A stretch of DNA of 64,000 nt from NCBI GenBank assembly GCA_038521345.1, contig JBCBKU010000012.1, positions 27,183 through 91,182 on the forward strand, written 5' to 3'. The notes under the pieces are model-generated. The model saw only the letters and a program-made list of their open reading frames with translations, was not told where the DNA came from and ran no database searches. Made by a program: the position numbers and the translations under genes. The stretch is from JBCBKU01 sp038521345 (GTDB lineage Bacteria > Pseudomonadota > Alphaproteobacteria > Rhodobacterales > Rhodobacteraceae). Shown here piece after piece: positions 33,722 through 46,115 of the stretch (position 1 is its first letter; the number at the start of each line of letters is the position of its first letter).

Positions 33722-34127
33722 CTTCCATCTTCTCCCCAACGCGCCGCGTCCAGTTGCGCCGTTCTCCCATGCCGCCGAAGCGGACGGATGGGTGATCCTG
33801 ACCGGTCAGATGCCGACGGATCCGGCCAATCCGGACGCGCCACTGCCCGATGGGATCGTGGCCCAGACCCGGCGGGTGATGGACAATCTGGCCCTGATCT
33901 TGGGGGAACTCGGGCTGGATCTATCACATGTGGTGCAGTGCCGGGCCTATCTGACGCGGTTCGAAGAGGACTATGCAGAGTTCAACGCAACCTATGCGGC
34001 ATACTTCCCGCCGGACCGGCTCCCGGCTCGTACGACAATCGGCGTAACGGCGCTTGCCGTGGGCGCTTTGGTCGAGATCGATTGCATTGCCCGTCGGTCT
34101 ATGGATACTCCGGGGTCGACCCGTTGA
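33714..34127 (+). CDS. RidA family protein
   Basis: A 137-residue YjgF/YER057c/RidA trimer-forming protein. RidA itself hydrolyses reactive enamine/imine intermediates from PLP enzymes. Visible are the FSHAAEADGWVILTGQMP start of the fold and RLPARTTIGVTALAVGALVE near the end, with the conserved Arg of PARTTIGV and the Glu at the end of that strand. It overlaps the upstream gene by 8 bp. The exact subgroup substrate is unknown. Confidence 0.9.
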   Translation: MPDFHLLPNAPRPVAPFSHAAEADGWVILTGQMPTDPANPDAPLPDGIVAQTRRVMDNLALILGELGLDLSHVVQCRAYLTRFEEDYAEFNATYAAYFPPDRLPARTTIGVTALAVGALVEIDCIARRSMDTPGSTR

Positions 34128-34155
34128 ATATCAAAGTCCGTCAGTCCCTTAGGGG

Positions 34156-34180
34156 CCGTGTGCGTTTTGCAACGCACCGG
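34156..34180 (+). terminator. Hairpin downstream of ridA
   Basis: CCG-(t)-GTGCGTT / AACGCAC-CGG with a TTGC loop, a 10-bp stem with one bulge. There is no T tract. It could end or process the pccB-ridA transcript. Confidence 0.45.
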
Positions 34181-34335
34181 CGCCAATCCGCGCACGGCGT
34201 GTTGCTTTGTTTCCCTTGCCCCGAATCCTGCGATACGGTCCATGGCGGAGCCCCGAGAAGGGCCCGCAACCCGGAAGAGGGGCAGGCGGACCTGATACGC
34301 CCGTCAGGCGCCCTTCAAGACTTAAGGAGACACAG

Positions 34336-34470
34336 ATGTCGAAGAGCATCAAACTCGTCGTGGCGCTTGGCCTCGTTCTGGCTGCCGCCGCCTGCGCTCA
34401 GCAGGAAGAAGAAGTGGTTTTTGTCGAGCCCGAGCCGATCATGGCTGAGCCGACCATGTCGAAGTTCTAA
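34336..34470 (+). CDS. Very small lipoprotein
   Basis: 44 residues: signal with lipobox AAAC at Cys20, then a 24-residue acidic tail (QQEEEVVFVEPEPIMAEPTM). AAGGAGA precedes the ATG. It is followed at once by a perfect hairpin, so it is a short single-gene transcript or the end of one. The function is unknown; entericidin-like size but a different, Glu-rich tail. Confidence 0.75.
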   Translation: MSKSIKLVVALGLVLAAAACAQQEEEVVFVEPEPIMAEPTMSKF

Positions 34471-34480
34471 TTTTCGACTC

Positions 34481-34502
34481 GGGCGCGCCCTGGGGCGCGC
34501 CC
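34481..34502 (+). terminator. Hairpin after the 44-residue lipoprotein gene
   Basis: A perfect 9-bp GGGCGCGCC/GGCGCGCCC stem with a CTGG loop. It is not followed by T residues; a TTTT precedes it, so it may act on either strand. Confidence 0.55.
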
Positions 34503-34539
34503 GGCCCTTCCCATCCTGCGCCTCTCCCGGAGCGTGGTG

Positions 34540-34899
34540 ATGATCAAGCATCGCGGCTTTCCAAGCCGACTACCGGGCACCGATTTCCAGTTCACAATAC
34601 GCCGGGCAAACCCGAAGGGCGCCACCCCGTTGGCGCGTCGCGACCGCCACGCGGACCGGCGCCCCGCCGACCGCGCGGCCGATGAAGGGTTCATGGCTGC
34701 GCTATGGGACGCCTTCGGCGACGAGCCCTTTGCGCGCGGCAACCTCGATGCGGGGCGTTTGTCATGGTTGTTGGGCCGCGAAGTGATTCCGGCGGAAGAT
34801 TCTTTTGATCCAGAGAGTTACGAGCAGATGCTCAGAATCGACGTCGCAAGGGCCCTCGCCGCGTTTCCGAACGCGATCGACTTGGATTTTTCGGCGTGA
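34540..34899 (+). CDS. Hypothetical protein
   Basis: 119 residues from the ATG at 34540, with GGAG 7 bp upstream (GTGs at 34534 and 34537 are alternatives). The first 50 residues are Arg-rich; the rest is a soluble helical segment (AALWDAFGDEPFARGNLDAG, then DSFDPESYEQMLRIDVARAL). No domain is recognised. Support is moderate: good ribosome-binding site and lack of a competing frame. Confidence 0.5.
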   Translation: MIKHRGFPSRLPGTDFQFTIRRANPKGATPLARRDRHADRRPADRAADEGFMAALWDAFGDEPFARGNLDAGRLSWLLGREVIPAEDSFDPESYEQMLRIDVARALAAFPNAIDLDFSA

Positions 34900-35233
34900 T
34901 TCCGCCGAAAGGTAAGGAAATCCGGCTATTTTCGGCTGAAACCGGTTCTTGGTCGACTCCTGTGTTTCAATCCGTAACAACCAGAACCATTGTTGATGAC
35001 AGGCCGGTATTCTCCAGCAAGCTTACCGACCGCAAAAGTCAAAACCGTTACCCTTCCCCTTCTCTGCGGCCTGATCTCAGCAGGATCAGGCCGCAACTTA
35101 TTTGTGCTGTGCGTGCGCGGGGGCTCGCCCATGCGCATGTCGTGGTGCATGCCAAGAGTTCCCTTGCAGCGCGTCCCGCCTTAATCCTGAGAAATGGCTC
35201 CGGGCGCGCTGGAGCTTGTGAACGAGGGACGAC
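34900..35233 (+). other. 334-bp gap upstream of the lipoprotein pair
   Basis: No credible gene. The left part is AT-richer than average; a perfect 11-bp inverted repeat lies at 35066-35094 and the leader of the first lipoprotein gene occupies the right end. Confidence 0.6.
35066..35094 (+). terminator. Strong hairpin in the gap before the lipoprotein pair
   Basis: GCGGCCTGATC (35066-35076) pairs perfectly with GATCAGGCCGC (35084-35094), 7-nt loop, followed by AACTTATTTG. It probably terminates transcription from upstream. Confidence 0.6.
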
Positions 35234-35440
35234 ATGGTCAGAATCATCACAATGGCCGGAGCATTCACGGCCTCGCTTGCGCTTGCAGGGTGCGGCGATA
35301 ACATCCGGGAACAGGCACTTATTGGTGGCGGCGGCGGAGCTGCCGCAGCGCTCGTCTTGTCCGGTGATCCACTTACGGGGCTTGTGCTGGGCGCGTTGGG
35401 CAACGTGGCCGTCTGTCAGGCTGGAGCGGCGCGCTGCTAG
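35234..35440 (+). CDS. Glycine-rich small lipoprotein, copy 1
   Basis: 68 residues: lipobox LAGC at Cys20, then CGDNIREQALIGGGGGAAAA and two Gly-rich, hydrophobic segments like a glycine zipper, ending with a Cys pair (residues 60 and 68). GAGGGA lies before the ATG. It is about 60% identical by eye to the next gene, so the two are a tandem duplication. Membrane or envelope insertion is likely; the function is unknown. Confidence 0.75.
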   Translation: MVRIITMAGAFTASLALAGCGDNIREQALIGGGGGAAAALVLSGDPLTGLVLGALGNVAVCQAGAARC

Positions 35441-35476
35441 TACGGCGGCGTCAGTTTCGAGAACAAGGAGCAGAAC

Positions 35477-35683
35477 ATGGATCGAATTAAATTCACGGCG
35501 TGTGCACTGGTCGCGCTTCTGGGCCTCGCGGCCTGTGGTGACACGGTGGGCGAGCAGGCCCTCATCGGCGCCGGCGGCGGTGCCGCAACGGCGCTTGTGC
35601 TGGACGGGGACCTCCTTACCGGGGCCGCATTGGGCGCAGCCGGCAATGTCGCGGCGTGCCAGTCGGGTGCCGCCAACTGCTAA
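35477..35683 (+). CDS. Glycine-rich small lipoprotein, copy 2
   Basis: 68 residues, paralogue of the preceding gene: lipobox LAAC at Cys20, conserved GEQALIGAGGGAATALVLDG, a second Gly/Ala segment and the same C-terminal CQSGAANC. AAGGAG precedes the ATG. Both the length and the Cys positions (20, 60, 68) match copy 1, arguing for selection on the short protein. It is followed by a strong terminator. Confidence 0.78.
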   Translation: MDRIKFTACALVALLGLAACGDTVGEQALIGAGGGAATALVLDGDLLTGAALGAAGNVAACQSGAANC

Positions 35684-35727
35684 GGCGCTGAACGCTCTAC
35701 CAGAGCGGGGCACAAGAGATTAGAGAG

Positions 35728-35760
35728 ACGGGGGCGCTGCTTCGGCCGCGCCCCCGTTTT
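35728..35760 (+). terminator. Rho-independent terminator after the lipoprotein pair
   Basis: A perfect 10-bp stem ACGGGGGCGC/GCGCCCCCGT with an inner GC-TTCG-GC tetraloop, then TTTTCG. It ends 30 bp before pccA. Confidence 0.9.
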
Positions 35761-35790
35761 CGTGTGTAAAGGACAAACGGAGGGACATTC

Positions 35791-37815
<2,025 letters not shown>

Positions 37816-37822
37816 GGGCCGC

Positions 37823-37841
37823 CGGGCGGATTAGCCGCCCG
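37823..37841. terminator. Hairpin between convergent pccA and DUF4174 gene
   Basis: CGGGCGG/CCGCCCG, 7-bp stem with 5-nt loop, spanning the DUF4174 stop codon and 8 bp after the pccA stop. It may serve both strands; the T tract is weak. Confidence 0.5.
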
Positions 37842-38307
37842 CCCGAATCTCTTGTTGGCGCATCGGCATCTTGTCGATCGACCGGCTGATCTCGCGGACG
37901 TCCCACGGGAACGGCTTGCGCAGCTTAACGCCGCCATCCTTGCCGATGAGGACAAGCATAAAGCCGCGCGGGCGCAGTCTGGTGCGCACGTCCGAGAGGG
38001 CGGCCGGATCGGTATCGGTGATGATCACGACGTCTCGTTCGGTCAAGGCTTCGAGCCGGTCGTCGAGCAACGCGATCTGTTCGAGAAATCGGGGATCTGC
38101 GGGTGTGTCGGCAAAAACGATGACGGGACGCGCGATCCATTGGAATGTGCCGAGGTCGACATCGACTGCGTCGAACCGGTTTGATTTGTCATCCTGCCAG
38201 ATGGTTACAGGATCGGCGACCACGTCGGTCGGCGATGTGGTATCGGTGGCGTACGCGGCACCAGCGAAGAGGGCGGCCGCAAGGCCAAGAGGGATGAGTG
38301 GTTTCAT
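37831..38307 (-). CDS. DUF4174 family secreted protein
   Basis: 158 residues. The N-terminal MKPLIPLGLAAALFAGAAYA is a signal peptide. The mature part matches DUF4174, a thioredoxin-like domain without the CxxC (RPVIVFADTPADPRFLEQIA, then RPRGFMLVLIGKDGGVKLRK). It is expected in the periplasm; the role is unknown. The ATG at 38307 has GGAG 7 bp upstream. It diverges from mcm. Confidence 0.85.
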   Translation of the reverse strand: MKPLIPLGLAAALFAGAAYATDTTSPTDVVADPVTIWQDDKSNRFDAVDVDLGTFQWIARPVIVFADTPADPRFLEQIALLDDRLEALTERDVVIITDTDPAALSDVRTRLRPRGFMLVLIGKDGGVKLRKPFPWDVREISRSIDKMPMRQQEIRAGG

Positions 38308-38409
38308 TCTGACTCCGTTCAAGCGAAACATAGGGCGGCATCAGGCACTTGCGAAGGTCGCGCGCGGTCAAATTCGTGCGGGGCACCTTCGGGCAGAGCG
38401 GAGGACGAG

Positions 38410-40536
<2,127 letters not shown>

Positions 40537-40585
40537 GGCCCAACTGCCCGGATGTGCGCATTCCTGCCAAATTGATGGGGCAGGC

Positions 40586-41314
40586 GTGGCGCTGAGCCTT
40601 GACCGGCTGGGCGACGGCGCAATCTATGCGCCTGCGACAGGCGGCGTCGCGCCGGGGATCGTGGTCGTGCACGGATCCGAGGGACCCATGGCGGGCTGGG
40701 CGCACCGGTTTGCCGTCATCCTGGCTGCCCATGGTTTCGCCGCGGTCCCGCACGGATATGGCGAAGGCGATTTCTGGGGCGCGGGTCCCATCCGTGACGT
40801 CCCGGTCGAGGATCTGGTGGCCCGTGTGCGTGCACTTCGGGCGCTGGACCATGTGGGCAATGTCGGGCTCTTCGGCTGGTCGAAAGGGGCCGAACTCGTG
40901 CTTCTTGCCGGCATGCTCTTGGAAGACGCGTCCGAGGTCGCGGCGATCGCAGCCCATGCCCCCGCAGCGCTGGTGCAGGGCGCGTTCGACCCTACGGCGA
41001 TGCGCGCAGGTGCCGATTGGCTGGCGACGGACCCGGCGGGACCGGCAGCCTGGACATGGCAGGGCGCGCCGATCCGTCCGGGAACAGCTCTGGCTCCGGA
41101 GGCCTATCCCGGCCCCCTATTCCTGTCTGTCGGGACGGCGGATCCCTTGCGCGATCCGGACGACAGTGTGGCGCTTGCCGGTCGCGCGCGGGAGCGCGGC
41201 CGGGATGTGGACCTGTTTCTTGCGGAGGGGCAGGGTCACGGGTTCGACTTTGACCGGGAACCGGAGCTTTGGGACCGGCTTTTTCGGTTCTTCCGAAAAG
41301 GTCTGGAGGGATAG
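40586..41314 (+). CDS. Alpha/beta hydrolase, BAAT/dienelactone-hydrolase-like
   Basis: 242 residues of the acyl-CoA thioester hydrolase/BAAT C-terminal domain type. The nucleophile elbow is GWSKG (Ser99); the likely acid and base are the Asp of GTADPLRDPDD and the His of GQGHGFDFD. It starts at GTG 40586 with GGGG upstream. It follows mcm by 49 bp and is coupled to the VOC gene. A thioesterase tied to the propionate pathway is possible but unproven. Confidence 0.8.
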   Translation: MALSLDRLGDGAIYAPATGGVAPGIVVVHGSEGPMAGWAHRFAVILAAHGFAAVPHGYGEGDFWGAGPIRDVPVEDLVARVRALRALDHVGNVGLFGWSKGAELVLLAGMLLEDASEVAAIAAHAPAALVQGAFDPTAMRAGADWLATDPAGPAAWTWQGAPIRPGTALAPEAYPGPLFLSVGTADPLRDPDDSVALAGRARERGRDVDLFLAEGQGHGFDFDREPELWDRLFRFFRKGLEG

Positions 41315-41937
41315 TGGTTAAGGCTGAGTTGGATCACCTGATTGTCGTGGGCGAAACGCTGGATGCTGGTGTGGCGCACATCGAAGCGGCGCTGGGAATT
41401 GCCATGCCGCCAGCGGTGGGTCGGCATGCAGAGATGGGCACCATGAACCGGCTTCTGTCCCTGGGAAGCGAGGTCTATCTCGAGGCGATCGCCGTGGACC
41501 CGGACGCGCCGCCGCCGGGTCGACCCCGGTGGTACGGTCTTGACCGCGTTGCCGGATCGCCGCGGCTGGCCTATTGGGCCGCACGCGTGTCGGATCTCGA
41601 TGCCGCACTTGCCGATGCGCCGGTCGGGTCTGGCCGGGCAATGGCCTTTGAGCGCGGGCCTTATCGTTGGCGTTTCGGCGTCTCGGACGATGGCGCGGTG
41701 CCTTGGGACGGGACGGCGCCGGTTCTGTTGCAATGGGAGAGTGCACATCCCGCGCCAGCATTGCCGGATCTTGGCTGCCGACTGGACGGGCTCGAGGTCC
41801 GGCATCCGGACATGGACCGGCTGGCATCCAGCCATCCTTGGATCACCGAGGTGTCGGGCGCCGACCTGACAAAGGGCGCGGCCCCGGGCCTTGTGGCGCG
41901 GATCATGACGCCCGGCGGGGTCAGGGCCCTTGCCTGA
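41314..41937 (+). CDS. VOC (glyoxalase-like) family protein
   Basis: 207 residues of the longer single-chain glyoxalase-like branch: ELDHLIVVGETLDAGVAHIE at the N-terminus and GTMNRLLSLGSEVYLEAIAV further on. The start is GTG 41314, overlapping the previous stop by one base, with GGAGGG 5 bp before it; no good ATG exists. The substrate is unknown. The gene ends 8 bp inside the GNAT gene. Confidence 0.78.
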   Translation: MVKAELDHLIVVGETLDAGVAHIEAALGIAMPPAVGRHAEMGTMNRLLSLGSEVYLEAIAVDPDAPPPGRPRWYGLDRVAGSPRLAYWAARVSDLDAALADAPVGSGRAMAFERGPYRWRFGVSDDGAVPWDGTAPVLLQWESAHPAPALPDLGCRLDGLEVRHPDMDRLASSHPWITEVSGADLTKGAAPGLVARIMTPGGVRALA

Positions 41938-42427
41938 GGGAAGGGTCCGGCGTGCGGTCGCGGGAGATGCCGCTACAATCGCGGCCATCTGGAATATTGC
42001 TATTCGCGAGACACTGATCACGTTCAACCCCGTCGAGAAGACAGTGGACGAAGTGCAAGCGATCCTGTCCGAGCGGGATGCGTCCGGCCATGCGACCTTC
42101 GTGGCCGAGGCCGACGGAACCGTCGTTGGCTTTGCATCTTACGGGCCGTTCCGAGGCGGGGCGGGATATGCGCATACGGTGGAGCATTCCATCATGCTTG
42201 CACCGGCTGCGCGGGGGCTTGGGCTCGGGCGCGGACTGATGCAGGCGATCGAGGACCACGCGCGGGGGGGTGGGGCGCACTCGATTTTTGCGGGGGTGAG
42301 CGGTGCCAATCCCGAAGGCCGAGCCTTTCACGCCGCAATGGGCTATGTCGAGATCGCGTGCCTTCCGGAAGTCGGTTTCAAGTGGGGTCGGTGGCTTGAC
42401 CTCTACCTGATGCAGAAACGACTGTGA
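41930..42427 (+). CDS. GNAT family N-acetyltransferase (phosphinothricin acetyltransferase-like)
   Basis: 165 residues: VRRAVAGDAATIAAIWNIAI, the acetyl-CoA loop LAPAARGLGLGRGLMQAIED and GVSGANPEGRAFHAAMGYVE, typical of the Pat/YncA group that acetylates amino-acid-like amines. The only acceptable start is TTG at 41930, overlapping the VOC gene by 8 bp, which suggests coupled translation. Confidence 0.85.
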   Translation: MPEGRVRRAVAGDAATIAAIWNIAIRETLITFNPVEKTVDEVQAILSERDASGHATFVAEADGTVVGFASYGPFRGGAGYAHTVEHSIMLAPAARGLGLGRGLMQAIEDHARGGGAHSIFAGVSGANPEGRAFHAAMGYVEIACLPEVGFKWGRWLDLYLMQKRL

Positions 42428-42457
42428 CCGGTCGCATGGCGGGGCTAGGATTGGCCT

Positions 42458-43138
42458 ATGTCGATTTGGACCCGTATTGCCAACGCGATCCGCGAGCTGA
42501 GCCCGGGCGAGGCTCTGAGCGCGTTGTTCGAGCGGTTGCGCACGCCGCCCGAGCGGACGGTGGCCTTTGCCATTGCGGTGATCGCGCTCGGCGCCAAAAT
42601 CGCGAAGGCTGACGGGCTTGTGACGCGGGATGAGGTCACTGCATTTCGCGAAGTTTTTCACATACCCGCGGAGGAAGAGGCCAACGCGGCGCGTGTCTTC
42701 AACCTTGCCCGACAGGACGTTGCGGGGTTTGAGGAATATGCCCGCCGGATTCGCGGCATGTTCGGCGCCGGGGACGAAGCGCTTTTGGATTTGATGGAGG
42801 GGCTTTTTCACGTCGCCATGGCCGACGGCACCTATCATCCGAACGAGGACGACTTCCTGTCCCGGGTCGGGGCGATCTTCGAAATCTCCGACCGGGAGTT
42901 TCGATCGCTTCGGGCCCGGTTCGTGCCAGATGCAGATCCGGACCCGTGGGAAATCCTTGGCGTGGATCCCGAAGGCGGGATCGAAGCAGCCCGACAGGCG
43001 TGGCGGCAACTGGTGCGCGAAAGCCACCCGGACCGAATGATCGCCCGCGGTGTGCCTGAAGAGGCGGTGCGCATGGCCGAAAAACGGATGATCGTGATCA
43101 ACCGGGCGTGGGAAGAGATTTCGGAAGCTCGGGCTTAA
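42458..43138 (+). CDS. DjlA-like TerB/J-domain protein
   Basis: 226 residues: a TerB-like helical domain (about 35-150; ALGAKIAKADGLVTRDEVTA, HVAMADGTYHPNEDDF) followed by a J domain (about 163-226) with its HPD motif at 190-192. It is expected to stimulate DnaK ATPase. Unlike classical DjlA there is no clear N-terminal transmembrane helix. Stands between the GNAT and EEP genes, both on the same strand. Confidence 0.87.
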   Translation: MSIWTRIANAIRELSPGEALSALFERLRTPPERTVAFAIAVIALGAKIAKADGLVTRDEVTAFREVFHIPAEEEANAARVFNLARQDVAGFEEYARRIRGMFGAGDEALLDLMEGLFHVAMADGTYHPNEDDFLSRVGAIFEISDREFRSLRARFVPDADPDPWEILGVDPEGGIEAARQAWRQLVRESHPDRMIARGVPEEAVRMAEKRMIVINRAWEEISEARA

Positions 43139-43143
43139 GCGGG

Positions 43144-44166
43144 ATGCGGATCGCCACCTACAACGTTGAATGGTTCACACATCTTTTCGATGACGAGGGT
43201 GCGATCGTTGCGGATGGCGGATGGTCGGGTCGCCGCGACATCAGGCGCGCCGATCAGCTCGCCGCCCTGGGCCATGTGTTTCAGACCATCGATGCCGACG
43301 CAGTCATGGTGATCGAGGCGCCGGATGACCATGCACGGCGCGATGGCGTCCGCGCGCTTGAGACATTTGCGGGTGCCTTCGACCTACGGGCACGGCGCGG
43401 CCTTCTCGGGTTTTCGAACCAGACGCAGCAAGAGATCGCGCTTCTTTACGATCCGGACGTACTGAAGGTGGGTCACGATCCGATCGGACCTCTGGCAGGC
43501 AAGGCAAGCCTCGAAGCCGCGCCACGTTTTGACGGTGTCTTCAACATCGATCTGGACATCGATGCCACGCCGGATCGGGTTCGGTGGTCGAAGCCGCCGT
43601 TGGAACTGGCCTGTACGACGGCCGGCGGATCCACATTTCGAATGATCGGCGTGCATGCAAAATCGAAGGCCCCCCATGGGGCGGTGGGCCCGGACGAGGT
43701 GATGCGCGTCTCGATCGCGAACCGGCGCAAACAACTTGCGCAATGCGTCTGGCTGCGCCGGCGTGTCGACCAGCATCTCGAGGCTGGCGACCCGCTAATC
43801 GTTCTGGGCGATTTCAACGACGGGCCGGGGCTTGATGAATACGAAAAGCTGTTCGGGCGGTCTGGGGTCGAGATTGTCCTTGGCGCTGGGGCAGGGGCAT
43901 TGTTCGATCCCCATGCGCGGGCCGCCACGACGCAGCGGCTTGGCGCGACGCCCACAACGGCGCGGTTCTTTCTGGCCCATGAGGGGCGGTATCTGCAGGC
44001 GCTTTTGGACTACATCATGGTATCGCCAGACCTGCGATCGGACGACGCGCGCTGGCGCATCTGGCACCCGTTCGAAGACTGGGAATGCTACCGTGATGCC
44101 GCCATGCGCGAGGCGCTTTTGATCGGGTCCGATCATTTCCCTGTGACGCTGGATCTGCCGCTTTAG
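43144..44166 (+). CDS. Endonuclease/exonuclease/phosphatase (EEP) fold protein
   Basis: 340 residues with EEP motifs: RIATYNVEWF at the start, DADAVMVIEAPDD (the metal Glu), GVHAKSKAPHG, LGDFNDGPG, LDYIMVSPDL and GSDHFPVTLD at the end. There is no signal peptide. It starts 5 bp after the DjlA-like stop. The substrate is unknown; it is related in layout to the 422-residue EEP protein at 14780 but lacks that protein's acidic insertion. Confidence 0.85.
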   Translation: MRIATYNVEWFTHLFDDEGAIVADGGWSGRRDIRRADQLAALGHVFQTIDADAVMVIEAPDDHARRDGVRALETFAGAFDLRARRGLLGFSNQTQQEIALLYDPDVLKVGHDPIGPLAGKASLEAAPRFDGVFNIDLDIDATPDRVRWSKPPLELACTTAGGSTFRMIGVHAKSKAPHGAVGPDEVMRVSIANRRKQLAQCVWLRRRVDQHLEAGDPLIVLGDFNDGPGLDEYEKLFGRSGVEIVLGAGAGALFDPHARAATTQRLGATPTTARFFLAHEGRYLQALLDYIMVSPDLRSDDARWRIWHPFEDWECYRDAAMREALLIGSDHFPVTLDLPL

Positions 44167-44202
44167 TTGGCAATTCCGGCCAGAACTCCCTATTTGGCTC
44201 CT

Positions 44203-44496
44203 ATGAAACATGCATATTCTGCACTGGTTGCCCTGCTTCTCACGCTGTCACCGGCCGTGGCCGAAGAGGAACCGGGATCCATGGATCAGGGTGCGGACCT
44301 GGTTCAAGAAGGGTTGCGCCTGCTCTTGGAAGGCTTCGTCGCCGAAATGGAGCCTGCGTTCCGGGAACTGGAAGGTCTTCTGAGCAATCTCGACGCCTAC
44401 CATGCGCCCGAGGTTCTTCCGAACGGGGACATCATCATCCGTCGGAAGCGGCCGGACGAACTCGAAGCGGCCCCTGACGACGATATCGAGATCTAG
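44203..44496 (+). CDS. Small secreted hypothetical protein
   Basis: 97 residues. A signal peptide (MKHAYSALVALLLTLSPAVA) precedes an acidic, helical mature part of about 77 residues ending RRKRPDELEAAPDDDIEI. Likely periplasmic. Related proteins are common in Rhodobacteraceae and are often mislabelled as AAA+ ATPases, but no P-loop is present. The ATG at 44203 is chosen because it begins the signal peptide. Confidence 0.7.
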   Translation: MKHAYSALVALLLTLSPAVAEEEPGSMDQGADLVQEGLRLLLEGFVAEMEPAFRELEGLLSNLDAYHAPEVLPNGDIIIRRKRPDELEAAPDDDIEI

Positions 44497-44518
44497 ACCG
44501 GCTGGCCCGGGCGTTAGG

Positions 44519-46063
44519 TCAGGAGCGCACGACCGCGACTGAGCGCGCGCCAAGAGACGAGGCGAGGGCTTTCAAACGCGCCTCGGCCACCTCGCCGAAC
44601 AGCAGTGCCCCGTCATTGGCCAAATGCAGCGTCAGTCGTTTCTTGGCGGGCTGCCAATCGAGCCTGCCCATCTGGTCCGGCGAGCCCGCCGCGAACATCG
44701 CGCCGAACCGCATCGCCTTTCCAAGAACCTCGGCGCGCCGAAGCTCTGTCTTTTTCAGAAGGTCGAAGAGTGGGCCAAAGCGGGATCCCGCGCGATTGTT
44801 CTTGTAGCGATGGAGAAGGGCGAGCCCGAGAAAGATCCGCTCTCCGTGTCGCAGGCCGCCAAGATTTGCCCGCGTGACATTGTCGAAGACGACTTCATGG
44901 CGATAGTCGGGATGCGCGCGCCAGCTGACATCGTGCAGCAGGCAGGCTGCCTTTATGAGCCGCGAATCCACCTCCGAGGGATCGGGAAAGAGCGGCGCAA
45001 GGAATGAGTAAAGTTGCGCACCAAACCCCGGCATTCGGGCGTCCTTGGCTTCGGCAAAACGGCACGCCTCGATCAGCGGATCACGGTCGCGCAGGGCCTG
45101 CGGCATCTGCTCGTATAGCATCCCTTCGCGCAGGCCATAGCTTGAGACGGCGATGTCATGCGGTTTGAAGGTCCGGACAAGTTCACCGAGCACCCGCGCC
45201 GCGAGCGGGACAAGCGCCGCACGGGCCTCTGATATCCCGACCTTCTGGCGCAGGTCGCCAATGTCATTGTCGCGGATCAGCCGGACAGTGGCGAGTACGT
45301 CGGACCGGGACATTCTGTATTCATGCAGGACCGCAAGCGGGTAGTTCCGGCGTGCCATGTCGATGCGCGCGATGGCGCGCCAAGACCCGCCAACAAGAAA
45401 CAGGCGATCGTTCTGCGGACCCATGGTTTCGGCAAGTTCCGCAATTCGAGAGGCGATGTGGCGGCGCAGAGCTTTTTCACCGCCGCCGAGCGTCCGGAGC
45501 CGTAAGGGCCCGAGCTTGGATGATACGCGCTTGCCGACCCGACCGGCAGACAACTCGGCCAGTTCCATGGACGATCCGCCGATATCGCAGACCAGTCCAT
45601 AGGCGCCGGGCCAGCCCAAGAGCACACCCTGTGCAGATAGGCGAGCTTCTTCATCGCCAGTGATCACGTGAACGGTCTGTCCGATCGCATCCTCGACCTC
45701 GGCCTGGAAGGACGGTCCGTCCTCGGCATCGCGCATTGCCGCGGTGGCGACGAACGTGATCGGATCGGCCCCCATGCCCACGGCGAGCCGAGCGAACCGG
45801 CGCAGGGCGGCCAGCGCGCGCGGCTTGCCGTCCGGATTGAGACGGCCGGTGTCGGCCATGTCAGCACCCAGACCGGCCATGACCTTTTCGTTGTAGAAAT
45901 AGGCGGGGCTTCGTGCAGCCCCGTCGAAAACCACCAGTCGCACCGAGTTCGACCCGATATCAACTACGGCGACACGCTCGAGCGCGCGCGCAGCGGGATC
46001 GGCGAAGATGGGGCGGCCGAACGGACCCCAATCCTCGGGCCGGTTTTCGGTCTGTCCGTCCAT
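44519..46063 (-). CDS. ppx: Exopolyphosphatase (Ppx/GppA family)
   Basis: 514 residues. The actin-like ATPase domain has AVVDIGSNSVRLVVFDG (phosphate 1) and LVCDIGGSSMELAEL (phosphate 2); the C-terminal half is an HD-like helical domain (AACLLHDVSWRAHPDYRHEV). It hydrolyses polyphosphate from the ends. I start at the ATG at 46063 with AGGGA upstream; TTG at 46135 would overlap ppk1. It is 52 bp downstream of ppk1 on the same strand. Confidence 0.94.
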   Translation of the reverse strand: MDGQTENRPEDWGPFGRPIFADPAARALERVAVVDIGSNSVRLVVFDGAARSPAYFYNEKVMAGLGADMADTGRLNPDGKPRALAALRRFARLAVGMGADPITFVATAAMRDAEDGPSFQAEVEDAIGQTVHVITGDEEARLSAQGVLLGWPGAYGLVCDIGGSSMELAELSAGRVGKRVSSKLGPLRLRTLGGGEKALRRHIASRIAELAETMGPQNDRLFLVGGSWRAIARIDMARRNYPLAVLHEYRMSRSDVLATVRLIRDNDIGDLRQKVGISEARAALVPLAARVLGELVRTFKPHDIAVSSYGLREGMLYEQMPQALRDRDPLIEACRFAEAKDARMPGFGAQLYSFLAPLFPDPSEVDSRLIKAACLLHDVSWRAHPDYRHEVVFDNVTRANLGGLRHGERIFLGLALLHRYKNNRAGSRFGPLFDLLKKTELRRAEVLGKAMRFGAMFAAGSPDQMGRLDWQPAKKRLTLHLANDGALLFGEVAEARLKALASSLGARSVAVVRS

Positions 46064-46115
46064 GCGGTGTCTTCCCTCTGTCCCTGCGGGACCCTGCCCG
46101 CGACGGGCCTGCCCG

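Larger units (their letters stand above)
35234..35683 (+). repeat. Tandem duplication of a small lipoprotein gene
   Basis: Two 207-bp genes, 36 bp apart, with the same protein plan and conserved blocks EQALIG-GGGAA-ALVL-GD-LTG and GNVA-CQ-GA--C. Divergence at DNA level shows the duplication is not recent. Confidence 0.75.
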
